Part shown: positions 6,776 to 13,597 of the stretch, piece after piece
How positions within the stretch are numbered: position 1 is the first letter of the stretch
How the letters are laid out: the number at the start of each line of letters is the position of its first letter
Source: Spirochaetota bacterium
Lineage (GTDB): Bacteria > Spirochaetota > Brevinematia > DTOW01
Assembly (NCBI GenBank): GCA_028276145.1
Contig: JAPYWX010000006.1
Span: 1-25,205 of the forward strand
DNA: 25,205 bases
Reading direction: 5' to 3'
Program-made: the position numbers and the translations under genes
Notes under the pieces: model-generated
Told to the model about the DNA's origin: nothing
The model's database searches: none
The model's input: only the letters and a program-made list of their open reading frames with translations

Positions 6776-8067
6776 TCGTTTCTGAGTATCTCAGCTGGCT
6801 TCATATTAGAAGCTCTGAGTGCCGGCACTATAGCGGCAACCGTAGACACAAAAGTAGCAAAAACTGAAACAAAGAAAACATCAACAAATTCCAACTTCGT
6901 AGGAAACGACTTTATGTAATACACATTACTCTTAAAAAACTCAAACTTTTCAGGGTACATAACCTTAGGATTAAAGAACTTAGCGATAGGATAGCTAAAG
7001 TTATAAAGAAGGAAATTGACGAAATCCTCTATCGCAAATGTTATTGTCTCCAAGTTAATCGTAATGATAATACCTATCACACTACCTATTATACTTCCAA
7101 GTAATCCCAAAATAACTCCATCAATAACAAATACCTGTAAAACATCCCTTGACCTCAGACCTATTGCCTTAAGAATGGCAATTTCAGACTTCTTATCAAG
7201 TGTCATTGACATCATGGTACCTATTATACCAAACGAAACAACAACGAAGAACAAGAAAAGTATAAGCATCATAACTGTTTTCTGGTTGTACATAGCTTCA
7301 AACAAATTCCTCTTTAGGTCCTGCCAAGTATACACAATAAACAATCCACCATACCTATTGAAAATGACATTAGCATAGTACTTAACTTTGTCAACATCAT
7401 TAACCATCACATTTATTCCGTAAGCGATATTCCCCACACCAAATAATTTCTGAGCATCCTCTAGAAGCATAACAGAAAGAACAGAATCAAAATCGCCATA
7501 CCCCGTAGAGAATATACCTTTAACCCTAAACTTTCTTATAACAGGCAAAGTCCCCTCAACTGGTGGCTTGACTATAACTTCAATTTCTCGTCCCACGCTA
7601 GCCCCAACATTATAAGCAATAGTCTCAGCCAAAAGTATCTCCCCCTTCTTCAATTCATAAGAACCATAAAGAAGCTTAAAATTTTCTTTATACCTCTTCA
7701 GTGCATTTGTAGTAATACCCGTTATCAGTGTACCCTGTATTAAATCCCCATACTGTCTAAGCAACCCCTGCCCCTGATAATAAGGCTCAGCCTCTAAAAC
7801 CCAAGGGAATCGTTTCAAATCTCTAGTAACGATATCGTAATTACTTATTCCGAGTCCCCTACCAACAACAACTATGTGTGCATCCTTTCCTATCATTTTA
7901 TTCTTCAGGTCTTCCCTAAAACCATTAGTTATTGAAAGAACAACTATTGATGTACCAACACCAACTATTATTGAAAGGAGAGATATAAACGATATTTTGG
8001 CTATCGTGTCCTTAGACGAAAAGTTTATATACCTGAGAGCTATGAATAGATTAGAAAGCTTTATCAT
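6772..8067 (-). CDS. LolC/LolE-type lipoprotein-releasing ABC permease
   Basis: A 431-residue FtsX-superfamily permease. The four-helix layout is typical: helix 1 at about 24-46, a large periplasmic domain (about 50-262), then helices at about 264-288, 312-338 and 393-415. The N-terminus (FIALRYINF, VLSITNGFREDL) and the coupling-helix region after helix 2 (KKSEIAILKAIGL) are characteristic of LolC/LolE. With a LolD ATPase, not in this window, it would extract lipoproteins from the inner membrane for transfer to the outer membrane. Its ATG overlaps the efp stop by one base (TAATG), so it is the third gene of a dnaN-efp-lolC/E operon. LolC and LolE cannot be told apart here; a single fused-role permease is possible. 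Confidence 0.88.
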   Translation of the reverse strand: MIKLSNLFIALRYINFSSKDTIAKISFISLLSIIVGVGTSIVVLSITNGFREDLKNKMIGKDAHIVVVGRGLGISNYDIVTRDLKRFPWVLEAEPYYQGQGLLRQYGDLIQGTLITGITTNALKRYKENFKLLYGSYELKKGEILLAETIAYNVGASVGREIEVIVKPPVEGTLPVIRKFRVKGIFSTGYGDFDSVLSVMLLEDAQKLFGVGNIAYGINVMVNDVDKVKYYANVIFNRYGGLFIVYTWQDLKRNLFEAMYNQKTVMMLILFLFFVVVSFGIIGTMMSMTLDKKSEIAILKAIGLRSRDVLQVFVIDGVILGLLGSIIGSVIGIIITINLETITFAIEDFVNFLLYNFSYPIAKFFNPKVMYPEKFEFFKSNVYYIKSFPTKLEFVDVFFVSVFATFVSTVAAIVPALRASNMKPAEILRND

Positions 8068-8633
8068 TACTTAACTCTTTCAACATACCTGTTTTCTCTA
8101 GTATCCACCTTAATTACATCGCCTATCTGAACAAACAGAGGCACCTGAACAACGAGTCCTGTCTCCAATTTGGCTGGCTTAGAGCCACCGCTAACAGTAT
8201 CACCTCTAAGTCCTGGGTCAGTATCAACAACCTTAAGTTCAACAAAATCAGGAGGAAGAATCGTTATTATTCTTCCGTCATGTATATAAGCCATCACACT
8301 GACACCTTCCTTCATATAAAGAAGGTTATCTCCAAGTAAATCCTTAGGAATTTCGTACTGCTCGTATGTCTCATTATCCATTATACCGACATTAGACTCA
8401 TCAATGTAGATAACATTCATGGACTTTATTTCAGCCTCCACCTTCTCAATAACAGCATCAGAGTTGAAAGTCTTCTCAATAACATTTCCAGTCTCAAGGC
8501 TCTTAACCTTAAGCCTAGAGTTTGCACCTCCCCTACCAAGCTTTATGTGTTGATTGTCAATGACCATATAATACTTACCATCAATTTTGACTATATGTCC
8601 TCTTCTTAAACTTGCAGCCTCAACACCTGGCAT
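8067..8633 (-). CDS. efp: Translation elongation factor P
   Basis: A 188-residue protein of standard EF-P length and three-domain layout: KOW-like domain about 1-63, two OB domains about 66-188. EF-P enters ribosomes stalled at polyproline codons and promotes peptide-bond formation. The tip of the domain I loop reads KLGRGGANSR, placing Arg34 where many bacteria carry a modified lysine. The C-terminal segment GLRGDTVSGGSKPAKLETGLVVQVPLF is family-typical (only the start and end of it, GLRGDTVSGG and VQVPLF, matter for recognition). Its Shine-Dalgarno sequence (AGGAGGGGG) lies inside the last codons of dnaN, one nucleotide separates the genes, and the stop overlaps the lolC/E start, so it is co-transcribed with both. 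Confidence 0.95.
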   Translation of the reverse strand: MPGVEAASLRRGHIVKIDGKYYMVIDNQHIKLGRGGANSRLKVKSLETGNVIEKTFNSDAVIEKVEAEIKSMNVIYIDESNVGIMDNETYEQYEIPKDLLGDNLLYMKEGVSVMAYIHDGRIITILPPDFVELKVVDTDPGLRGDTVSGGSKPAKLETGLVVQVPLFVQIGDVIKVDTRENRYVERVK

Positions 8634-8634
8634 C

Positions 8635-9765
8635 TTACCCCCTCCTTAATGGCATAGCCACATACAAAAAGTTTTCATCCTCAGAAGACCAAAACTTACT
8701 TGGTCCTTCAACTTCATTAAATCCCCAATAAAAAACTTCTCCATCAACAACATCTAAAAACTCATCAACAAACTCATAGTTGAAATGAATGTAATCAGGA
8801 TTACCAGAAAATTTACAAGGTATCACTTCACTTCCGCTACCCAAAAGGCTATTAACAGCCTTAACCCTTAGAACAGTTTCATCAAACTCAAAAGATACTC
8901 TATTCGTTTCTTTATCAACTATAAGAGAGATTCTCTTCAAAGCATCACTTAACGACTTCACATTAATTGTAGCGACATTCATTAGGTTCTGCGGTATTAT
9001 TTTCTCATAATCCGGGAAATTACCGGCTATGACTGAAGTACTAATCTTAATTCCCTCCAAAATAAAAAGAACATTTTTAACATTCCCATCTTCATCTTTA
9101 ACTATTCCTATATCAACAGGACCTTCATCCTTAAGAACATCCTCCAAAACACCAGCAGCATCGCTAGGAATAACAAACCTTTCATTAACAGCATCACCAG
9201 AGTACTCAACCCTGAAAATCCCCATCCTTTTCGTATCTGTAGCCACAATCCTAAGAACATTATCAGCCCTAAAGTCAAAAAGTACACCTGAAAAAACAGG
9301 GTTTATCGTATCATCATCAGATGAGAACTTTGACACCTTCTTCAACCCCTTCTTTAGCTCAGACTGAGCTAAAGAACAAAACGGCTCAACGCTAACACTC
9401 TCTATAATTTGCCTAGGATACTCCTCAACCGATAAGGTCTGTAATGAAAACTTTATGTTTCCATCCTCAGTATAAACATCAAGAGTACTCTCATTAAGTT
9501 CTATTACAACCTCGGTCTTTGGAAAAGCTTTGATTATCTTAAGTATTCTTTCACCAAGTACCAAAGTTTCACCTTCACTAACAACATTTGCCTTAATTCC
9601 AGAACTGACACTATACTCCGGATTGGCACCAACAACAACGAGTTCCCCATCCTTAGCGCTTAGGTAAATATGCGTGAGTATTTGGAGTGTCTTGTTTTCT
9701 TCAGCAGCCTTAACAGGAGCCTTCAAAACCCCTTCTAAAACCTCAGTAGGAATAATAACTTTCAT
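8635..9765 (-). CDS. dnaN: DNA polymerase III beta subunit (sliding clamp)
   Basis: A 376-residue protein of normal clamp length, made of three similar domains of about 120 residues each. The N-terminus MKVIIPTEVLEGVLKAPVKA and the segments DTKRMGIFRVEYSG, FVIPSDAAGVLEDVL and AGNFPDYEKIIPQ are typical of DnaN. The C-terminus ends LYVAMPLRRG, where most clamps end in a MPMR-like tail. As a dimeric ring it tethers the replicative polymerase to DNA. It heads an operon with efp and lolC/E rather than sitting by dnaA or recF, an unusual partner set. GGGGGA precedes the ATG, with a good promoter upstream. Confidence 0.95.
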   Translation of the reverse strand: MKVIIPTEVLEGVLKAPVKAAEENKTLQILTHIYLSAKDGELVVVGANPEYSVSSGIKANVVSEGETLVLGERILKIIKAFPKTEVVIELNESTLDVYTEDGNIKFSLQTLSVEEYPRQIIESVSVEPFCSLAQSELKKGLKKVSKFSSDDDTINPVFSGVLFDFRADNVLRIVATDTKRMGIFRVEYSGDAVNERFVIPSDAAGVLEDVLKDEGPVDIGIVKDEDGNVKNVLFILEGIKISTSVIAGNFPDYEKIIPQNLMNVATINVKSLSDALKRISLIVDKETNRVSFEFDETVLRVKAVNSLLGSGSEVIPCKFSGNPDYIHFNYEFVDEFLDVVDGEVFYWGFNEVEGPSKFWSSEDENFLYVAMPLRRG

Positions 9766-9785
9766 AGGTCCCCCAGTCTATACTA

Positions 9786-9815
9786 ATTTTAACTCAGAAA
9801 CAGCCTCTATTTCAA
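9786..9815 (-). promoter_or_regulatory. Promoter of the dnaN-efp-lolC/E operon
   Basis: On the minus strand TTGAAA (complement of 9810-9815), 18 nt, then TAAAAT (complement of 9786-9791), 20 nt before the dnaN ATG. The expected leader of about 13 nt contains GGGGGA. Inferred from consensus match and position. Confidence 0.6.
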
Positions 9816-9825
9816 ACAGGTTGGA

Positions 9826-9907
9826 CAGGCTAAGCCTGCCTTTTACAAAATTAAGAATTATTTAAAGTCACTACACATCTTTATCAAAGAGATGCGTTGC
9901 ATCTCTT
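9826..9907 (+). repeat. Two hairpins in the dnaN / barrel-gene divergent region
   Basis: CAGGC/GCCTG with loop TAA (9826-9838) is followed by CCTTTT. Then AAGAGATGC (9887-9895) pairs with GCATCTCTT (9899-9907), loop GTT, followed directly by CACTCTTAAAAAG. This second one is a copy of the CACTCT-tailed hairpin family. Both lie between divergent promoters, so neither can end the transcript of an annotated gene. Confidence 0.75.
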
Positions 9908-9983
9908 CACTCTTAAAAAGTTTTGACAAAAAGGTATCCTAGGAAATGCAAAATTTAAGTAATTTAGCAGGTTCAAGAATTGA

Positions 9984-10071
9984 GTGTTTAGAACACAAGT
10001 GTTTCAAACACAAGTGTTTTAAACACAAGTGCTTCAAGCACAAGTGTTCTAAACACAAGTGTTCTAAACAC
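9984..10071. repeat. Six-unit palindromic array with exact 15-nt period
   Basis: Six 13-bp palindromes start at 9984, 9999, 10014, 10029, 10044 and 10059, always separated by AA. Units are GTGTTTAGAACAC, GTGTTTCAAACAC, GTGTTTTAAACAC, GTGCTTCAAGCAC and two of GTGTTCTAAACAC. In the fourth unit both arms change from GTGTT/AACAC to GTGCT/AGCAC, so pairing is kept. The array fills the centre of the 368-bp gene-free region 9766-10133 and ends 15 nt before the -35 of the barrel gene. A TTGACA at 9923-9928 has no matching -10. Confidence 0.9.
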
Positions 10072-10085
10072 TAACAGGAGAGATA

Positions 10086-10115
10086 TTGAAACAAAAACAC
10101 TAGAAGAATTACACT
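10086..10115 (+). promoter_or_regulatory. Promoter of the outer-membrane barrel gene
   Basis: TTGAAA (10086-10091), 18 nt, TACACT (10110-10115). Transcription would begin near 10122, downstream of the ATG at 10116 and upstream of AAGGAG, which favours the ATG at 10134 as the true start. Confidence 0.6.
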
Positions 10116-10133
10116 ATGACAAAGGAGAAAAAT

Positions 10134-10787
10134 ATGAAGAGAGTAAGAGTTGTAATTCTATTGTCAGTTCTAATCACCACTCTATTTGGGCAATTTGGTT
10201 TTTCTGCGACTGAAGAAGGCAATTCTTACGGAACATTTCTGATTTTGGGTGTAACCTCATCGTATTTCAACTACGAACCAACAGAACTAAAAACTTTCAC
10301 ATCCGACATAAACAAGAACTTACTTCTATTAGGTTTCACTTTTGGTTTTTTATCAGATGGGTTTCTTATGTCCTTCTCTTATCAGCAAAAAGTTTTCTCA
10401 AATGCAGTATACCAAATCAACGACAATTTTGAGATAACTCACAACCTTGACATGTATAACCTAGAAATAGGCTATCTATGGCAATTCTTCAACGGAGTGT
10501 TAAAAACAGGACCGTACCTTTTACTATCACTTGATACAACATCTATCAAGATATTCAAAAACATTGATATAAACTATTCATTCTCAGACTGGACAGTAAA
10601 AAACCTTTACTCCAGAACCTTAGCAATAGGAGGAGGAATAAAAATATTCATAACCAGATACCTAAAACTTTCAGTATCCTACCAATACGCATTTCCTAGC
10701 TCTTTGTACTATGAAGGAGTGGCAATAAAGGGAACTGAGTCATTCCAACCTTCAGGATTGATGTGCTCAATAACACTTGGATTATAA
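10134..10787 (+). CDS. Predicted outer-membrane beta-barrel protein with signal peptide
   Basis: A 217-residue exported protein of unknown role. The ATG at 10134 has AAGGAG 7 nt upstream; an in-frame ATG at 10116 lies directly on the -10 box and is rejected. Residues 1-24 form a signal peptide (basic KRVR, hydrophobic VVILLSVLITTLFGQF, likely cleavage near FSA). The mature part alternates polar and aromatic residues in short strands (for example MSFSYQQKVFS, LKLSVSYQYAFPS). It ends in CSITLGL, a strand of the kind that closes outer-membrane barrels, although the terminal residue is Leu rather than Phe. The size suggests 8-10 strands. It appears monocistronic. A periplasmic beta protein is the alternative; there is no lipobox cysteine. 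Confidence 0.75.
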   Translation: MKRVRVVILLSVLITTLFGQFGFSATEEGNSYGTFLILGVTSSYFNYEPTELKTFTSDINKNLLLLGFTFGFLSDGFLMSFSYQQKVFSNAVYQINDNFEITHNLDMYNLEIGYLWQFFNGVLKTGPYLLLSLDTTSIKIFKNIDINYSFSDWTVKNLYSRTLAIGGGIKIFITRYLKLSVSYQYAFPSSLYYEGVAIKGTESFQPSGLMCSITLGL

Positions 10788-10792
10788 ACTGA

Positions 10793-10896
10793 AAGAGAGG
10801 CTTTGCCTCTCTTCACTCTCTAGAAGTGTTTAAAACACTAAGTGCTTAAAGCGCTAAGTGCTTAAAGCACTTAATTAAGAAAGTGCTACGAAGCAC
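10793..10896 (+). repeat. Composite element copy A: hairpin, CACTCT tail and three-unit 16-nt array
   Basis: Starting 5 nt after the barrel gene, AAGAGAGGC (10793-10801) pairs with GCCTCTCTT (10805-10813), followed by CACTCTCTAGA. Three palindromes start at 10826, 10842 and 10858 (16-nt period; the middle one has one mismatch, GCGC). A spacer and GTGCTACGAAGCAC (10883-10896) complete it. A near-identical copy lies at 19193-19264 with one array unit instead of three. The hairpin could terminate the barrel transcript but lacks a U-tract. Confidence 0.85.
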
Positions 10897-10962
10897 CATC
10901 CTATTTGACAAGGAGAATCTTAACCTCTCTTTCCTTCTCAAAAAAGCACTATTAAGCATAAT

Positions 10963-10991
10963 GTGCTTAAAGCACTAGGTGCTTAAAGCAT
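10963..10991. repeat. Two-unit palindromic array upstream of prfA
   Basis: GTGCTTAAAGCAC (10963-10975) and a second unit ending in T instead of C (10979-10991), 16 nt apart, preceded by a related half-decayed unit near 10946-10958 (GCACTATTAAGCAT). It is the second cluster in the 335-bp gene-free region 10788-11122. The remaining ~130 bp before prfA are AT-rich with no recognised RNA or gene. Confidence 0.75.
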
Positions 10992-11108
10992 CCCAACCAC
11001 ATATTTTTACTGAAGAGATACATAATCCCTACGCACTCTAAAAGTTTTTGTTGAATTAAGAAAAATTTCTAGAATTAAGGTTTAATGAAAAATTGACCTC
11101 AGGTTATG

Positions 11109-11114
11109 TATAAT
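11109..11114 (+). promoter_or_regulatory. -10 box just before prfA
   Basis: A perfect TATAAT ends 8 nt before the prfA ATG (11123), which predicts a leader of about 0-2 nt. The -35 region is weak at 17-nt spacing (TGAAAA); TTGACC at 11093 is only 10 nt away and probably unrelated. Confidence 0.4.
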
Positions 11115-11122
11115 TACTAGGT

Positions 11123-12208
11123 ATGTCAAAGTTTCTTGAAGCATTGAGAGTTTACTATAACAAATACAAAAAACTTGAAGAGAAATTAGCTAACATAGAC
11201 CCAAATAAAAACGTAGAGGAGTACACTTCAACTCTAAAAGAAATGAACAAAATCAAAGACTATGTTGAACTTTACGAAAAAATGGAAAAGGTTGTTAATG
11301 AAATAAACGAAGCAAAGCAGATACTAGATGAGGAAAATGATGAAGAACTAAGAGAAGTTGCCAAAGAGCAACTTGAAAAGAGTCAAGAGAAATTGAAAAA
11401 GCTTGAAGAGGAAGCAGAAGACCTACTTCTTGCTACAGATGAGGACTCTAAAAGCGTTATAGTTGAAATAAGGGCAGGTGCAGGTGGTGAAGAGGCTGCT
11501 TTGTTTGTAGCCGACTTATTCAGAATGTACCAAAAATTTGCAGAAAAGAAGGGATGGAAAGTAAATATAATTGACCACAACGAAACAGGACTAGGGGGAT
11601 TCAAGGAAATAATATTCTCTGTATCAGGTAAAATGGCTTATAAGTATCTAAAGTTCGAAAGCGGAGTACACAGAGTACAGAGAATACCAATAACAGAGGC
11701 AAGTGGTAGAATACACACATCAACGGCAACAGTAGCAGTATTACCTGAGGCAGAAGAGGCAGAAATCTACATAGATCCCAAAGACATAGAAGTACAGACA
11801 TTTAGAGCTGGCGGCAAAGGCGGACAGCACGTAAACAGAACCGAGTCAGCAGTAAGAATAATCCACAAACCCACTGGAATAGTAGTACAATGCCAAGACG
11901 AAAGGTCACAAATACAAAACAGAGAAAGAGCTATGAACGTACTAAGAGCAAAGCTTCTGGAATTGGAGAAGCAGAAAAGAAAAGAAAAAGAAGACAGTGA
12001 AAGAAGGGCACAGATAGGTACAGGCGAAAGAGCGGAGAAAATAAGAACTTACAACTTCCCCCAAAACCGCGTCACAGACCACAGAATAAACTACACAATG
12101 TACAACCTAGAAGCATTCATGAACGGCGAAATGGACGAGCTACTAGACGCACTCATAGCTGAAAACAAAAAGAAACTTCTTGAACAAAAGACAGTACAAG
12201 GAAACTAA
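11123..12208 (+). CDS. prfA: Peptide chain release factor 1
   Basis: A 361-residue class I release factor of standard length that reads UAA and UAG and triggers peptide release. The catalytic GGQ is at 233-235 within RAGGKGGQHVNRTESAVRI. The stop-codon reading tripeptide is PIT (189-191), in place of the common PAT/PVT of RF1 and unlike the SPF of RF2, so it is RF1. A charged helical N-terminal domain (1-110) precedes the core. The glutamine of GGQ is normally methylated by PrmC, which is not in this window. No ribosome binding site precedes the ATG apart from AGG 2 nt upstream, too close to work. Next gene follows after 63 nt without a visible terminator, so prfA, the small coiled-coil gene and murG may share a transcript. 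Confidence 0.96.
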   Translation: MSKFLEALRVYYNKYKKLEEKLANIDPNKNVEEYTSTLKEMNKIKDYVELYEKMEKVVNEINEAKQILDEENDEELREVAKEQLEKSQEKLKKLEEEAEDLLLATDEDSKSVIVEIRAGAGGEEAALFVADLFRMYQKFAEKKGWKVNIIDHNETGLGGFKEIIFSVSGKMAYKYLKFESGVHRVQRIPITEASGRIHTSTATVAVLPEAEEAEIYIDPKDIEVQTFRAGGKGGQHVNRTESAVRIIHKPTGIVVQCQDERSQIQNRERAMNVLRAKLLELEKQKRKEKEDSERRAQIGTGERAEKIRTYNFPQNRVTDHRINYTMYNLEAFMNGEMDELLDALIAENKKKLLEQKTVQGN

Positions 12209-12271
12209 AAAGCTTGAATTTACGAAGGTCTTCCCTACATAATTAGCTCTGTTCGGAGGCTGGGGGCAAGT

Positions 12272-12514
12272 ATGGATAACACATTCAATCAAATTATGGA
12301 AAAACTAAAAGGTATTCTTGAAGAGTTATCAGTAGTTGAGACTAAAATCCAAAGTATAAAAGACTATCTCAATCACACTGAGGAAAACATTGAGAAAATA
12401 AAAGAGGGCACATTTGAAGGTTTACACTATGTAAATGCTAAAGTAAACGAACTTGAGAGGCAAATCAAAGAAATAAACCTTAAGGTAGATAAACTATTAG
12501 AACAGAAAAAATGA
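12272..12514 (+). CDS. Small coiled-coil protein upstream of murG
   Basis: An 80-residue highly charged protein (Lys and Glu rich, no Cys, no Trp), helical throughout with heptad-like hydrophobic spacing (LKGILEELSVVETKIQ; VNELERQIKEINLKVDKLLE). There is no membrane segment or signal. GGGGGC lies about 6 nt before the ATG, so it is well set for translation. Its TGA overlaps the murG ATG by 4 nt (ATGA), which suggests translational coupling and a function or regulatory role tied to peptidoglycan synthesis. It is not recognised as a known family; SlyX- or ZapB-like small coiled coils are possible analogues, but no signature motif supports either. Confidence 0.7.
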   Translation: MDNTFNQIMEKLKGILEELSVVETKIQSIKDYLNHTEENIEKIKEGTFEGLHYVNAKVNELERQIKEINLKVDKLLEQKK

Positions 12515-13596
12515 AAATATGCATCTCCGCCGGTGGAACAGGAGGACACATATCACCAGGAGTAGCACTGTACAAAAGCTTTAAGTCAAAAAATTTTGAT
12601 GTCCTCTTCATAACTAATCCTCATGCTCTTGAGTTCCCAATAATAAAAGAAGAAGTCAACAGCAAGGATATTGCTCAAATACCAATATCCAGAGGGTTTT
12701 CAAAGAACATAGTAAAAAACCTAAAAACTCTAATTGAGTTCATAAAATCGGTAGTCGCATCAGTAAAAATTCTGAAAAACTTCAACCCTGATAAAATAGT
12801 ACTTACAGGAGGATACGCTTCCGCACCTGTTGGGATAGCAGGATTTCTACTTGGTAAAGACATAATACTTCTTGAACAGAACGCAGTAATGGGCACAACA
12901 AACAAAATCCTATCCTCAATATCAAAAGCTGTAATCCTATCATTCCCATTAGGTAAGGAAAACAAAAAATTCATATTGATTGGCAATCCAATAAGGTACT
13001 CTCTCGAGGACAAAATGATAAAAGACTCGGCAAGAAACATATTAGGACTTGAGCCATCAGAAAGGAAAGTAATAGGTATAGTTTTAGGTAGCCAAGGAGC
13101 TAAAAAAGTAAACGAATTTTTATGTGAAAACATAGAAAAAATTCTTGAAGAATTTGATGTAATCTGGATACCAGGAACAAACTACTACGAAACAATTTTA
13201 TCAAAGACAAAAAACCTTGTAGCTAGCTTATCAGAAAAAGGATTTCAATTAAAAATATTCCCATTCATTACGAAAATGAACATTTTTTTCTCAGCAACTG
13301 ACATAGCAATAACAAGAGCAGGAGCAAGCACACTATCAGAACTTTCGTTCTTTGGAGTACCAGCAGTACTAATACCTTTTCCCCACGCAGCACATAACCA
13401 CCAATACTACAATGCAAAACACTTTGAGAAAAAAGGTGCAGCAGTAGTAATAGAAGAAAAAAACTTAACCACAGAAAACTTACTAGAAGCCGTTAGACTA
13501 ATAAACAACAATCTATCAATATTCTCTTCTAACGTTAGAAACGTTTTCCCACAAAATGTAACCGACGTAGTAGCCGACAAAATACTAAGGCTCTGA
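12511..13596 (+). CDS. murG: UDP-N-acetylglucosamine transferase MurG (lipid II synthase)
   Basis: A 361-residue GT-B glycosyltransferase, normal for MurG. It adds GlcNAc from UDP-GlcNAc to lipid I on the inner face of the cytoplasmic membrane, giving lipid II. The glycine-rich loop GGTGGH at 8-13 and LTGGYASAPVG are family hallmarks of the acceptor domain. GSQGAKKVNE and TRAGAST (268-274) followed by LSEL form the donor site, with the HNHQYYNA region near the hinge. It starts within an ATGA overlap and has no strong ribosome binding site of its own, so translation probably depends on the upstream small gene. It is not in a dcw cluster here. It ends 1 nt from the convergent J-protein stop. 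Confidence 0.95.
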   Translation: MKICISAGGTGGHISPGVALYKSFKSKNFDVLFITNPHALEFPIIKEEVNSKDIAQIPISRGFSKNIVKNLKTLIEFIKSVVASVKILKNFNPDKIVLTGGYASAPVGIAGFLLGKDIILLEQNAVMGTTNKILSSISKAVILSFPLGKENKKFILIGNPIRYSLEDKMIKDSARNILGLEPSERKVIGIVLGSQGAKKVNEFLCENIEKILEEFDVIWIPGTNYYETILSKTKNLVASLSEKGFQLKIFPFITKMNIFFSATDIAITRAGASTLSELSFFGVPAVLIPFPHAAHNHQYYNAKHFEKKGAAVVIEEKNLTTENLLEAVRLINNNLSIFSSNVRNVFPQNVTDVVADKILRL

Positions 13597-13597
13597 C

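Noticed and set aside
9965..9985. tRNA-like GGTTCAAGAATT
   Set aside because: It resembles a T-arm by eye, but there is no acceptor stem, anticodon arm or CCA context around it.
9984..10071. CRISPR array
   Set aside because: Units are 13 bp with two-base spacers of constant sequence; CRISPR needs longer repeats and unique spacers of roughly 25-40 nt, and no cas gene is present.
10116..10133. Upstream ATG (10116) as start of the barrel protein
   Set aside because: It abuts the TACACT -10 box, so it would precede the transcription start; the ATG at 10134 has AAGGAG and begins a clean signal peptide.
10905..10910. TTGACA as a -35 box
   Set aside because: No -10-like hexamer occurs 16-18 nt downstream; the sequence there is pyrimidine-rich. 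The same applies to TTGACA at 9923-9928.
12209..12271. Small RNA or attenuator between prfA and the coiled-coil gene
   Set aside because: The 63 bp contain a GGAGGCTGGGGGC stretch that serves as the ribosome binding site, with no stable hairpin or T-run.
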